A stretch of DNA of 64,000 nucleotides from an uncultured Clostridia bacterium. GTDB lineage: Bacteria > Bacillota > Clostridia > Oscillospirales > Acutalibacteraceae. The notes below the pieces were generated by a model, which saw only the letters and a program-made list of their open reading frames with translations, made no database searches and was not told where the DNA came from. The position numbers were made by a program, and so were the translations under genes. How positions within the stretch are numbered: position 1 is the stretch's first letter; each line of letters opens with the position of its first letter. This document shows positions 1 to 8,253 of this stretch, piece after piece. The stretch is taken from positions 1-64,000 of the forward strand of contig CAKZZS010000023.1 in NCBI GenBank assembly GCA_937884975.1, in the 5' to 3' direction.

Positions 1-180
1 ATTCTACACCAAGGGGGTCTTTTTTTCTATTGTCTATTTTTTACGGACTTGTGCACAAGTTGACTCTTTATCTTTTTTAACGGAGAGCAAGGGATTCGAC
101 AGCAAATTCGCCTTGCTCATTTGCTGACGGCTCGTCGACTATGACTTCGTCACAGTAACCGACTTCGCCGATTTCGTCTA

Positions 181-206
181 AAAACGGTTCACAGAACCGT
201 TTTTTT
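181..206 (+). terminator. Hairpin with T tract between the tRNA-end repeats
   Basis: A 10-bp inverted repeat (181-190 with 194-203, three-base loop) is followed by a run of T, the form of a Rho-independent terminator for plus-strand transcription entering from the left edge. It may also be only part of the inserted segment. Confidence 0.5.
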
Positions 207-240
207 AACGCCGAAATCCTACGGTTCGAATCCCTAATTT

Positions 241-279
241 CTAAACAAAAAGAAAAAGAGTCAAACAAGTTGACTCTTT
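241..279 (-). terminator. Terminator of tRNA-Ser
   Basis: On the minus strand, just after the tRNA 3' end, a perfect 10-bp stem (270-279 with 255-264, five-base loop) is followed by a T-rich tract (241-254). This is a Rho-independent terminator for the tRNA transcript. Confidence 0.8.
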
Positions 280-289
280 ATCTTTTTAA

Positions 290-379
290 CGGAGAGCAAG
301 GGATTCGAACCCTCGAAGCCGTTTTAGCAGCTTACACGATTTCCAATCGTGCTCCTTCGACCAGCTCGGACAACTCTCC
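290..379 (-). tRNA. tRNA-Ser(GGA)
   Basis: Read on the minus strand, this 90-base gene folds as a class II tRNA. The acceptor stem starts GGAGAG and closes with CTCTCC, discriminator G. The anticodon loop UUGGAAA gives anticodon GGA (Ser, UCC/UCU codons). A long variable arm and the GGTTCGAATCC T-arm follow. CCA is not encoded. It has its own promoter upstream and terminator downstream, so it is a single-gene unit. The 3' end is partly duplicated at 81-99. Confidence 0.95.
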
Positions 380-393
380 GTGTCTGCCTTGAT

Positions 394-422
394 ATTATAT
401 TAGACTTACGAAAAAAAATCAA
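394..422 (-). promoter_or_regulatory. Promoter of tRNA-Ser
   Basis: On the minus strand, TTGATT (422-417), a 17-base spacer and TATAAT (399-394) stand just upstream of the tRNA. The spacing and -10 box are those of a housekeeping sigma factor promoter. Confidence 0.75.
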
Positions 423-526
423 GTATTTTTTTATTTTAAATTTTTACGTTTAGCTTTGCTTTCCGGTTTAAGGAAATTACAGGTCTTTTTTATTAAAATT
501 TCCTTAACTTTGGAAGTGCGTATATA

Positions 527-555
527 TTGACAAAAATGCATTTTTGCTATAATAT
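527..555 (+). promoter_or_regulatory. Promoter of the polysaccharide operon with palindromic spacer
   Basis: TTGACA (527-532) precedes TATAAT (548-553) by 15 bases, or TAATAT (550-555) by 17. The spacer contains a perfect 16-bp palindrome (531-546, CAAAAATG and its complement), which could be an operator. The first gene of the locus starts at 607 after a GGAG ribosome site. The stretch 423-526 shows nothing else. Confidence 0.65.
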
Positions 556-606
556 GAATTAGTACGTGAAATTTTCATTTATAGTATTATATATAAGGAG
601 TAATAT

Positions 607-1914
607 ATGAGTTTATTAAATAATGAAAGATTTCGCGGAATTATTCCGTTTGAATCTAAAATCTGGCTTGCCTCTCCGACTATGCACGGCGACGAGCAGA
701 AATGGGTAAATAAGGCTATTGAAACTAACTGGGTTTCAACTGTCGGAGAAAATATAAATGAGCTTGAAAGACTTGTTGCGGAGTACATAGGCGTTAAATA
801 TGCCGTAGCTCTTGCGAGCGGAACGTCCGCTCTTCATCTTGCAACAAAGCTTGCCGGTGAAAAGCTTTACGGTCAGGCGCGCCCCGATTCGGGAGTTTTA
901 AAGGGTCATAAGGTTTTCTGTTCCGACTGCACCTTTGACGCGAGTATAAATCCCGTCGCTTATGAGGACGGTGAAGCAGTCTTTATTGACACTGAATACG
1001 ATACCTGGAATATGAGTCCGGATGCTTTGGAAAAGGCTTTTGAAATATATCCCGATACAAGGCTTGTAATTCTTGCTCATCTTTACGGCACACCCGGAAA
1101 AATGCAACGCATTAAAGAAATATGTCAAGCGCATAACGCTCTTATAGTCGAAGACGCCGCGGAGTCACTCGGCGCGAAGTATCTTCTTGACGGACAATGG
1201 GTTGAAACGGGCTCACTCGGAAATTACAACTGCATTTCCTTTAACGGTAATAAAATCATTACCGGTTCTTCGGGCGGTATGTTCCTTACGGACAGCATTG
1301 AAGACGCAAATAAAGTCAGAAAATGGTCTACTCAAAGCCGTGAAAACGCTCCCTGGTACGAGCATGAAGAAATCGGGTATAACTACCGTATGAGCAACCT
1401 TATTGCGGGCGTTGTCAGGGGTCAGATGCCTTATCTTGACGAACATATTGCGCAGAAAAAGGCTATTTATGAGCGTTATAAAGAGGGCTTAAAGGATTTA
1501 CCCGTTAAGATGAATCCTTATGATGAAAATAACAGCCGTCCGAATTTCTGGCTTTCGTGTATGATTATTGATTCGGACTTTTTAGCAAAGCAGATTCGAA
1601 GCGATAAAGAATACCTTTATTTAACTGAAAAAGGTAAGAGTACTCCGTCCGAAATACTTGACGCGCTTTCCTTCTTTAATGCGGAGGGCAGACCGATATG
1701 GAAGCCTATGCACATACAGCCTATTTACAGGTCAAACGCATTTATAACGGATGACGGAAACGGCAGGGGAAGAACCAATGCCTATATTGCAGGTAAGGGT
1801 TTGGATGTCGGCGCCGATATATTTAACCGCGGATTATGTTTGCCGTCGGACAATAAAATGACCGAAGAGCAACAGAAAAAAGTAATTGAAATCATTCACC
1901 GTTGTTTTGAATAG
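607..1914 (+). CDS. DegT/DnrJ/EryC1-family sugar aminotransferase
   Basis: A PLP-dependent aminotransferase of 435 residues that would transfer an amino group to a UDP-4-keto sugar, as EpsN or PglE do in making bacillosamine-type sugars. The N-terminal part (SPTMHGDEQKWV, then NWVSTVGENINELE) and the PLP lysine Lys216 within SFNGNKIITG are typical. At 435 residues it is a little longer than EpsN-like relatives. It has a good ribosome site (AAGGAG) and lies 11 bp before a PglC-type transferase; the same pair starts Bacillus eps-type and Pgl-type pathways. The exact sugar product cannot be read from sequence. Confidence 0.88.
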   Translation: MSLLNNERFRGIIPFESKIWLASPTMHGDEQKWVNKAIETNWVSTVGENINELERLVAEYIGVKYAVALASGTSALHLATKLAGEKLYGQARPDSGVLKGHKVFCSDCTFDASINPVAYEDGEAVFIDTEYDTWNMSPDALEKAFEIYPDTRLVILAHLYGTPGKMQRIKEICQAHNALIVEDAAESLGAKYLLDGQWVETGSLGNYNCISFNGNKIITGSSGGMFLTDSIEDANKVRKWSTQSRENAPWYEHEEIGYNYRMSNLIAGVVRGQMPYLDEHIAQKKAIYERYKEGLKDLPVKMNPYDENNSRPNFWLSCMIIDSDFLAKQIRSDKEYLYLTEKGKSTPSEILDALSFFNAEGRPIWKPMHIQPIYRSNAFITDDGNGRGRTNAYIAGKGLDVGADIFNRGLCLPSDNKMTEEQQKKVIEIIHRCFE

Positions 1915-1925
1915 AGGTTTGTTTT

Positions 1926-2594
1926 ATGCGTAAATTAAATCTTTTTCTTAAAAGACTTGTAGATTTTTTCGGCAGTCTGATAGCGCTTATAATTCTGTCT
2001 CCGTTGCTTTTAATAGTTGCAATTATTATTAAAGCAACATCCGACGGCACGGTTTTCTTTAAACAGGAACGTCTCGGACTCAACGGCAAAACCTTCAGAA
2101 TTATTAAATTCAGGACAATGGTTATGGGTGCCGAAAAGAAAGGCGACGGCTTGTTTGTATACGGTACTCAGGATAACAGAATAACAAAAATCGGAAAAAT
2201 CCTTCGTAAAACAAGTCTTGACGAGCTTCCCCAGATAATAAATATTTTAAAGGGTGAAATGAGCTTTGTCGGTCCTCGTCCGCCGGTTACATATTTTCCT
2301 TATGACGGATATGAAAACTATCCCGAATGGGCGAAAAAGCGTTTCATGATGCGCCCGGGAATGACGGGACTTGCTCAGATAAGAACAAGAACAACCGCTC
2401 CGTGGGATGAGCGTATTCATATCGACAACGAATACGTTGATAAATTCAACGTGCTGTTTGATATAAAAATACTTTTCAAAACTGTTATTGCCGTTCTTTT
2501 CAGCAAAAATATTTATCCCGAAACAAAGGAACAGATCGATAACAGCGTTAAGACAGAAAACAAAGAAGAAGTACTTGAGGGGATTAAGAAATGA
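1926..2594 (+). CDS. Initiating phosphoglycosyl transferase (PglC/EpsL/WcaJ family)
   Basis: Transfers a sugar-1-phosphate from a UDP-sugar to undecaprenyl phosphate, the first membrane step of polysaccharide repeat-unit synthesis. At 222 residues it is the small monotopic form. One hydrophobic segment lies at about residues 13-38. It is followed by FFKQERLGLNGK, KFRTM, the catalytic Asp99-Glu100 pair in SLDELPQI, SFVGPRPP and RPGMTGLAQI, all family hallmarks. A loosely conserved tail of about 25 residues ends it. The stop overlaps the next start (ATGA), so the genes are translationally coupled. The DegT aminotransferase upstream suggests an amino-sugar substrate. Confidence 0.92.
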   Translation: MRKLNLFLKRLVDFFGSLIALIILSPLLLIVAIIIKATSDGTVFFKQERLGLNGKTFRIIKFRTMVMGAEKKGDGLFVYGTQDNRITKIGKILRKTSLDELPQIINILKGEMSFVGPRPPVTYFPYDGYENYPEWAKKRFMMRPGMTGLAQIRTRTTAPWDERIHIDNEYVDKFNVLFDIKILFKTVIAVLFSKNIYPETKEQIDNSVKTENKEEVLEGIKK

Positions 2595-3751
2595 TTTTTC
2601 AGAAAGAGGTCGGCGAATCGTTGACATATAAATTTGCGCAGACGGCAAATGAAATGAGGGCAAACGGAAGGGAAATTATTTCTCTCGGACTCGGCGAGCC
2701 CGATTTTAAAACACCCGATTATGTCACACAGGCAACCGTTAAAGCGATGAACGACGGGTTTACCCATTATTCCGCGACGCAGGGTTGGCCTGAATTGAGA
2801 AATCTCATTTCGGAAGACTACAATAAAAATAACGGCTGTAATTATAACGCCTCAAACGTTATTGTAACTCCCGGAATCAAAAGCGCTGTGTATTTTGCTT
2901 TAGCGGCAATTCTTGAACCGACGGATGAAATAATACTTGTTTCTCCCTATTATGTTTCATATCCTGCTATGGTTAAGCTTGCAGAGCCTATGGCAAAAAT
3001 TGTGAATTTCAAGCTTAATAACGATTTTACGGTCGATATGCAAAAGCTTAAAGCACTGTTTAATAAAAACACCAAGGCGATTCTTGTCAATACTCCGAAC
3101 AACCCGTCGGGTATGGTCCTTTCAAAGGAAGAGACGGATTTCATAGTAAAGCTTGCTAATGAAAATGACGCTTACATAATTGCCGACGAGGTTTATGAAA
3201 AGCTTGTCTACTCCGATTATTCTCATACAAGCTTCAGCTCATATGAGGAAATAAGGGATAAACTTATCGTCTGTAACGGATACAGTAAATCCCACGCTAT
3301 GACGGGATGGCGTCTTGGTTTTGCTATCGGCGCGGAAGAAATAATCCGTAAAATGAATAAGCTTCAGCAGCACATAAATACAAACACTTGTACCTTTATT
3401 CAGGTTGGCGCCTGCTCGATTTATAAAAATGAGCCGGTTCATCTTCCGGGATATGTCAGTGAGCTTGAAAAACGAATTGACTATTTTGCGGACGAACTTA
3501 ATAAGCTTGAATACTTCAAGGTTGTAAAACCCAAGGCAGGCTTTTTCTGTTTTGCCGATATTTCCGCCGCAGGCGTAGACTCGAATACATTTTGTTCCGA
3601 CGTTCTGAAGAAAACCGGAATTGCTTCAACTCCCGGAATTGCGTTCGGTCCCGAATGGGATTCTTATGTAAGATATTCATTTGCCGTTCCGATGGAAACG
3701 CTTGAGCGTTCGGTAGGTTTACTTAAGAATTACAGACTTGGTGATAAATGA
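2591..3751 (+). CDS. Class I/II PLP-dependent aminotransferase
   Basis: A fold-type I aminotransferase of 386 residues, aspartate aminotransferase subgroup. Visible motifs are LGLGEPDF near the N-terminus, NTPNNPSGMV, the ADEVYE metal/cofactor stretch and Lys233 in YSKSHAMTGWRLG, which binds PLP. It probably acts on an amino or keto acid rather than on a nucleotide sugar, which is unusual inside a polysaccharide operon. Its start overlaps the previous stop and its stop overlaps the next start (ATGATG), linking it tightly to a 2-hydroxyacid dehydrogenase. Substrate unknown. Confidence 0.85.
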   Translation: MIFQKEVGESLTYKFAQTANEMRANGREIISLGLGEPDFKTPDYVTQATVKAMNDGFTHYSATQGWPELRNLISEDYNKNNGCNYNASNVIVTPGIKSAVYFALAAILEPTDEIILVSPYYVSYPAMVKLAEPMAKIVNFKLNNDFTVDMQKLKALFNKNTKAILVNTPNNPSGMVLSKEETDFIVKLANENDAYIIADEVYEKLVYSDYSHTSFSSYEEIRDKLIVCNGYSKSHAMTGWRLGFAIGAEEIIRKMNKLQQHINTNTCTFIQVGACSIYKNEPVHLPGYVSELEKRIDYFADELNKLEYFKVVKPKAGFFCFADISAAGVDSNTFCSDVLKKTGIASTPGIAFGPEWDSYVRYSFAVPMETLERSVGLLKNYRLGDK

Positions 3752-4746
3752 TGAAAATTGTTTTGACAAGAAGTATGCTTGAAGGAGACATCAGGTATAT
3801 TAAGGACGGACTTGATAAAAGCATAGGCGGTCGGTATGAGTTTTGCGTTCCCGAAGAGTTTTCCGAGGAGGGAATAATTAGCGTCTGCCGTGACGCCGAC
3901 GTTCTTTTGGGTCCTTTTGTAACTAAAGCAATTCTTGATAAGTGTGAAAATCTTAAGCTTATCCAGGTTCCGTGGACGGGAATGGATACGTTTGATTTTT
4001 CAGCTGTTAAAGGCGTAGATATTTCCGTTTGCAATACTCATTCAAATGCGGATTCTGTTGCGGAGCTCGGCGTAACGATGCTTCTTGACTTGCTTAAAAA
4101 GACGTCCTACCATGACCGTAAAATGCGTATGGGTAACTGGAACCGTGACCAGAAGCCGTTGGACCTTAAGTCAAAAATGATAAACAAGCAGACTGTTTGC
4201 ATTTTCGGTTACGGCAATATCGGTTCAAGGCTCGGTAAAATGTTAAATTGCCTCGGCGCGAAAATAATTGCGGTTGACGAAAACCAAAGAGACAGTGAAT
4301 ATGTTTCGAAGTTTTATTCTTCGGCTGAAATAGACAGTGCGTTAGCACTTTCGGATGTTGTTATCTGTACGCTTCCGCTTACCGATTCAACTCGCGGAAT
4401 GTTTAACAGCGCTCTCTTTGAAAAAATGAATGACGGAACAGTTTTAATAAATCTTTCAAGAGCTGCCGTTGTCGATGAGGATTCGGTCTGGGAAGCTCTT
4501 TTGAGCGGAAAGGTCGGCGCATTTGCTTCCGACGTCTGGTGGAACACTCCGAAGAGGGGAGAGACAAAAAGTTATCCGTCTTTAAAGCACGATTTTTGTT
4601 CTCTTGACATTGTTCTTATGTCACCTCACCGCGCCGGATTTATTGAAAACAGTCTTCCTCACCTCGACGGCGCAATTGAAAATTTAATTGCGCTTTGTAA
4701 CGGTGAAAAGCTTATGGGAATAGTTGACGTAAACAGGGGGTTTTAA
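3748..4746 (+). CDS. D-isomer-specific 2-hydroxyacid dehydrogenase family protein
   Basis: A NAD(P)-dependent oxidoreductase of 332 residues interconverting 2-keto and D-2-hydroxy acids. The Rossmann motif FGYGNIGSRLG is followed by an acidic residue (IIAVDE), suggesting NAD. Arg238 (INLSRAAVVDE) and His294 (SPHRAG) match the family's catalytic Arg and His; the usual catalytic Glu is not obvious. It is coupled to the aminotransferase upstream and lies 1 bp before an acetyltransferase. Together they could make a hydroxy-acid or amino-acid decoration of the polysaccharide, which is inference. Confidence 0.82.
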   Translation: MMKIVLTRSMLEGDIRYIKDGLDKSIGGRYEFCVPEEFSEEGIISVCRDADVLLGPFVTKAILDKCENLKLIQVPWTGMDTFDFSAVKGVDISVCNTHSNADSVAELGVTMLLDLLKKTSYHDRKMRMGNWNRDQKPLDLKSKMINKQTVCIFGYGNIGSRLGKMLNCLGAKIIAVDENQRDSEYVSKFYSSAEIDSALALSDVVICTLPLTDSTRGMFNSALFEKMNDGTVLINLSRAAVVDEDSVWEALLSGKVGAFASDVWWNTPKRGETKSYPSLKHDFCSLDIVLMSPHRAGFIENSLPHLDGAIENLIALCNGEKLMGIVDVNRGF

Positions 4747-4747
4747 A

Positions 4748-5272
4748 ATGTTGAAAGGAAAATTCATTTATCTTCGTCCTCTTGCGAAGGAGGATTTGCC
4801 CGACAGAGTAAGCTGGATAAACGATGAAGAGAATATTCAGACCTTGTTGTTTGACTGGCCGACATCGCTTGATAAAACGACTAAATGGTTTAATAATGTT
4901 GTAATGGATTCTTCAAAGCTCAATTTAAGCATTGTAAGCAATGAAACAAATGAGCTTGTCGGTATGACGGGTTTGCTTAATATTGACAGGATTAACCATC
5001 ACGCCCAGCTTTATATTACCATCGGCAATAAAAAATTCAGGGGACAGCGTCTTCCCGATGAGGTAATCCCTCTTGTTCTTGAATACGGCTTTAATGAGCT
5101 TGAACTTAAAAAGATTTACCTTTACACTCTTCCCAATAACGAGCGCGGACGCCACGTTTATGAGCGCAACGGCTTTAAGCTTGACGGCGTTTTGCGTCAG
5201 CAGGTTTATTGCAGAGGCAAACAGCAGGATTTATATGTTCACAGCATTCTTAAAAGCGAATTTGAGGGATAA
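4748..5272 (+). CDS. GNAT-family N-acetyltransferase (RimJ/RimL type)
   Basis: A 174-residue acetyl-CoA-dependent acetyltransferase. The N-terminal LRPLAKEDLPDRVSWINDEE, the central strand LVGMTGLLNID and the pyrophosphate-binding KFRGQRLPDEV (a variant of the Q/RxxGxG/A loop) followed by NERGRHVYERNGFKLDG place it in the GNAT superfamily, close to spermidine or amino-sugar N-acetyltransferases. A GGGGG-type ribosome site precedes the start. It lies in the small coupled set 2591-6250, so a 4-amino sugar or an amino acid is a plausible acceptor. Confidence 0.85.
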   Translation: MLKGKFIYLRPLAKEDLPDRVSWINDEENIQTLLFDWPTSLDKTTKWFNNVVMDSSKLNLSIVSNETNELVGMTGLLNIDRINHHAQLYITIGNKKFRGQRLPDEVIPLVLEYGFNELELKKIYLYTLPNNERGRHVYERNGFKLDGVLRQQVYCRGKQQDLYVHSILKSEFEG

Positions 5273-5275
5273 AAA

Positions 5276-6250
5276 ATGAATTTTCTGATTCTTGCGGCAG
5301 GCACAAGAAATAAAATTGTTCAGTATTTTAAAAGGACCTTTGAAGGAAAAGGGAACGTTATTGCGACCGACGCTTCAAAGCTCGCTCCGGCGATTTACGA
5401 AGCAGACAAATATTATATTGTCCCTTCAATAGACAGTCCTGACTATATTGATATAATTCTTGACATCTGTAAAAAGGAAAAAATCAGCGGAGTAATCAGT
5501 CTTATTGACCCTGAATTGAGTCTGCTTGCGAAAAACAGGGAGAGATTTGAAGAAATCGGAGTCACCTTTATCGGAAGTAGCTTTCAACTTTGCGAGCTTT
5601 CGCTTGACAAATTCAGCATGTTCAAATGGCTTTCTTTCCACGGCTATAATTGCGCTGATTCCTGGATGGATAAAGAGGAGTTTTATAAGGCAGTTGATAA
5701 CGGTAAGGCTTCTTTTCCCGTTTTTGTCAAGCCTGCAAGAGGCTCTGCGTCTATCAGCATTTCAAAGGTCTACGATAAAGAAACGGTTGACCTGCTTTTT
5801 GAACACAGCGACGGACTTATGATTCAGCAGTTTCTCAACGGTCAGGAAATCGGTGCGGACGTTTACATTGATACCGTTTCAAAGGAAATCGTTTCCATCT
5901 TTACAAAGAAAAAGCTTAAAATGCGCGCAGGGGAGACTGATAAGGCAGTCAGCTTCAAGGACGAAAAGCTTTTTTCGCTTATTGAAAAATTCGTTAGACA
6001 AGCAGGCTTTATCGGTCAGATAGATATTGACATTTTTGATATTGACGGGGAGTACTATATTAGTGAGGTTAATCCTCGTTTCGGTGGCGGTTATCCCCAC
6101 GCTTATGAAGCAGGCTGCGACCATATGAAACTTATACTCAATAATCTTTCGGGTAAGGCTAATGAAAAGAATATAGGCGCTTATGAAGAAGGCGTTTATA
6201 TGATGAAATACAACGAGGTTAAAATCATCAGAACAGAGGAAAAAATATGA
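5276..6250 (+). CDS. ATP-grasp ligase (carbamoyl-phosphate-synthase-like)
   Basis: A 324-residue ATP-grasp enzyme. A Rossmann-like N-terminal domain is followed by the ATP-grasp core: FVKPARGSASISIS at about residues 151-164, MIQQFLNGQEIGADVYID, and EVNPRFGGGYPHAYEAG, which carries metal and ATP ligands. The family joins a carboxylate to an amine or thiol via an acyl phosphate. In capsule and EPS loci, members are thought to attach amino acids or similar groups. The stop overlaps the glycosyltransferase start (ATGA). The partner substrate cannot be read. Confidence 0.83.
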   Translation: MNFLILAAGTRNKIVQYFKRTFEGKGNVIATDASKLAPAIYEADKYYIVPSIDSPDYIDIILDICKKEKISGVISLIDPELSLLAKNRERFEEIGVTFIGSSFQLCELSLDKFSMFKWLSFHGYNCADSWMDKEEFYKAVDNGKASFPVFVKPARGSASISISKVYDKETVDLLFEHSDGLMIQQFLNGQEIGADVYIDTVSKEIVSIFTKKKLKMRAGETDKAVSFKDEKLFSLIEKFVRQAGFIGQIDIDIFDIDGEYYISEVNPRFGGGYPHAYEAGCDHMKLILNNLSGKANEKNIGAYEEGVYMMKYNEVKIIRTEEKI

Positions 6251-7341
6251 GAGAAAAAATCCTTATTGTAAGTAATGTTACGGCAGGTCTTTACAGCTTT
6301 CGAAGCGAACTGATTAAACAGTTGTCAGAGGAGTTTGAGGTTATTATCATTTCTTCCGACAACGGCAGAAAGGATTCTCTTGAGGAACTTGGCGCAAAGG
6401 TGATAATAAAGGACTTTGACCGTCACGGTACAAACCCCGTTAAGGAACTCGGACTCGTTTCCTTTTACAAAAAAATGATAAAGGAAATAAAGCCTCTGAT
6501 TATTCTTACTTATACGATTAAGCCGAATATTTACGCTGGTATGGCGGCTTGCTCTCTGGGAGTGCCGTATGTTGCAAATATAACCGGACTCGGACCTGCA
6601 ATTGAAAACGGCGGTATTCTTCAGAAGATTTCACTTACGCTTTATAAATTCGGTTTAAGAAAAGCTAAAAAGGTGTTTTTCCAGAATTCGTCTAACCTCG
6701 AATTTATGAAAAAGAATAAAGTTGTAAGGGACGGACAGTACGATTTACTTCCTGGCTCGGGCGTTAATTTAAGTAAATATACCCCCTTGCCGTATCCCGA
6801 AAACGAAACGGTTGACTTTTTGTTTATCTCAAGGGTTGTTAAGGAAAAGGGAATTGACCAGTATCTTGACGCCGCAAAGGCGATAAAGGAAAAGTATTCC
6901 TTCACCCGTTTCCATATCTGCGGCGACTGTGATGAAAATTATAAAGCCGTACTTGACGAGCTTAACGAAAAAGGTGTTATTATTTATCACGGAAGAATTG
7001 ACGATATAGCTTCAATGCACCTTATAAACTGCTGTACGGTTCATCCTTCTTACTATCCCGAGGGTATGAGTAACATTTTGCTTGAAAGCTGCGCGTGCGC
7101 AAGACCGATTATAACTACCGACCGACCGGGTTGCGGTGAGATAGTTGATGACGGAATAAACGGTTTTGTTGTTAAACAAAAGGACAGCGAGGATTTAATT
7201 AAGGTAATTGAAAAATTCCTTTCTCTTTCCGTTAAAGAGCGTGAAACAATGGGCTTGAACGGAAGAAAAAAGGTTGAAGAGTGCTTTGACAGGCAGATAG
7301 TAATTGATAAATATATGGGAGAGATTAAGAGTGAATTATAA
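6247..7341 (+). CDS. Glycosyltransferase family 4 (GT-B)
   Basis: A retaining GT-B glycosyltransferase of 364 residues that would add a sugar to the lipid-linked repeat unit at the cytoplasmic membrane face. The N-terminal domain has TYTIKPNIYAG and GVPYVANITGLG, found in PglA/EpsD-like transferases. The C-terminal domain has ISRVVKEKGIDQYLDA and the EX7E motif in PEGMSNILLESCA. It is the only obvious glycosyltransferase in this stretch. The repeat unit must therefore be short, or other transferases lie elsewhere. Confidence 0.9.
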   Translation: MREKILIVSNVTAGLYSFRSELIKQLSEEFEVIIISSDNGRKDSLEELGAKVIIKDFDRHGTNPVKELGLVSFYKKMIKEIKPLIILTYTIKPNIYAGMAACSLGVPYVANITGLGPAIENGGILQKISLTLYKFGLRKAKKVFFQNSSNLEFMKKNKVVRDGQYDLLPGSGVNLSKYTPLPYPENETVDFLFISRVVKEKGIDQYLDAAKAIKEKYSFTRFHICGDCDENYKAVLDELNEKGVIIYHGRIDDIASMHLINCCTVHPSYYPEGMSNILLESCACARPIITTDRPGCGEIVDDGINGFVVKQKDSEDLIKVIEKFLSLSVKERETMGLNGRKKVEECFDRQIVIDKYMGEIKSEL

Positions 7342-8224
7342 AAAGGTACTTAAGTCAAAGGGTTCAAGAGCGGCGGTGTTGAAACTGTTGAGTTTTATTC
7401 CCGACGTTCCGATGCTTAAGCTTCAGTATAAAATAAAGCTTTCCCGTCCGCTTGATTTTGAAAATCCGAAAAGGTTTTCCGAAAAGCTTCAGTGGTATAA
7501 GGTCAATTACAGAAATCCGCTTATGCACAAGTGCGTTGACAAGTACCGGGTCAGGGAATATGTAAAGGAAAAAAATCTTGAAGATACCCTTGTAAAGCTT
7601 TATGCTAAATATCCGTCAATAAGCGACGTTGACTGGGATTCTCTTCCCGATAAATTTGTAATTAAAACCACAAACGGCGGCGGAGGCTTAAACGTTGTTG
7701 TCTGCAACGATAAATCGAAGCTTGACATAGCCGAATTAAACGAAAAACTTAAATGTAAAAAGAAAAAGTCACGTTACGGCGGACGCGAATGGGCTTATTA
7801 CGGACTTGAAGCAGGCATAATTGTTGAGGAGCTTCTTGAAAACGAAGAAAACCCCGAATCCGGCGTTAACGACTATAAAATATTCTGCTATAACGGAAAC
7901 GCAAAATACATTGTTGTTGATACAGACAGATACATAGGTCATAAAAGGAATTTTTATGACAGAGAGTGGAATAATCTTCACGTTTTGAGCGACTGTCCGG
8001 AATGTGACAGAGAAATTGAAAAGCCCCAAAACTTTGATAAAATGCTTGAAATTGCCGAAAAGCTTTCCGAAGGTTTTCCGTACGTTCGTGTGGATTTATA
8101 TAATATCGGCGGAAAAATCTATTTCGGCGAGCTTACGTTTTATCCCTGGAGCGGATATGTTCAGTACACGCCCGACGAATGGGATTTTAAGTTTGGCGAG
8201 GATTTTGAGCTTATTAAGTATTAA
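7331..8224 (+). CDS. TupA-like ATP-grasp protein of polysaccharide locus
   Basis: A 297-residue protein matching the TupA-like ATP-grasp family seen in capsule and teichuronopeptide loci. SEKLQWYKVNYRNPL and CVDKYRVREYVKEK precede the ATP-binding stretch PDKFVIKTTNGGGG; VNDYKIFCYNG and the C-terminal GELTFYPWSGY follow. TupA is linked to ligating glutamate-type chains to sugars. I chose GTG 7331, with GGGAGAG upstream and an 11-bp overlap, over ATG 7304, which would overlap by 38 bp. As the second ATP-grasp enzyme of the operon, it strengthens the case for amide-linked decorations. Confidence 0.8.
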   Translation: MNYKKVLKSKGSRAAVLKLLSFIPDVPMLKLQYKIKLSRPLDFENPKRFSEKLQWYKVNYRNPLMHKCVDKYRVREYVKEKNLEDTLVKLYAKYPSISDVDWDSLPDKFVIKTTNGGGGLNVVVCNDKSKLDIAELNEKLKCKKKKSRYGGREWAYYGLEAGIIVEELLENEENPESGVNDYKIFCYNGNAKYIVVDTDRYIGHKRNFYDREWNNLHVLSDCPECDREIEKPQNFDKMLEIAEKLSEGFPYVRVDLYNIGGKIYFGELTFYPWSGYVQYTPDEWDFKFGEDFELIKY

Positions 8225-8253
8225 GTAAAACTGTTATCAAAAATCTTTTGTTA

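Larger units (their letters stand above)
55..308. repeat. Direct repeat of the tRNA-Ser 3' end and its downstream flank
   Basis: Bases 55-99 and 265-308 are the same 44-45 bp sequence and differ by one T in a T run. The repeat covers the last 19 bases of the tRNA-Ser gene (minus strand) and about 25 bases beyond it. Between the copies lie about 165 bp with an 8-bp hairpin (100-107/119-126), a strong hairpin with a T tract (181-206) and a T-arm-like stretch near 222-234. A repeated tRNA 3' end flanking a short insert looks like an attachment-site duplication or a remnant of an integrated element, but no integrase is visible. A 63-codon minus-strand reading frame across it looks spurious. Confidence 0.75.

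Noticed and set aside
47..60. A 14-bp perfect palindrome as a binding site
   Set aside because: It merges with the edge of the tRNA-end repeat and has no promoter or gene beside it; too little to call.
77..268. A 63-residue minus-strand protein
   Set aside because: It runs through the terminator hairpin and the copied tRNA end, has no clear ribosome site and matches no family I know.
2247..2663. A 138-residue minus-strand frame in the polysaccharide operon
   Set aside because: It is opposite the catalytic region of the phosphoglycosyl transferase and the start of the aminotransferase.
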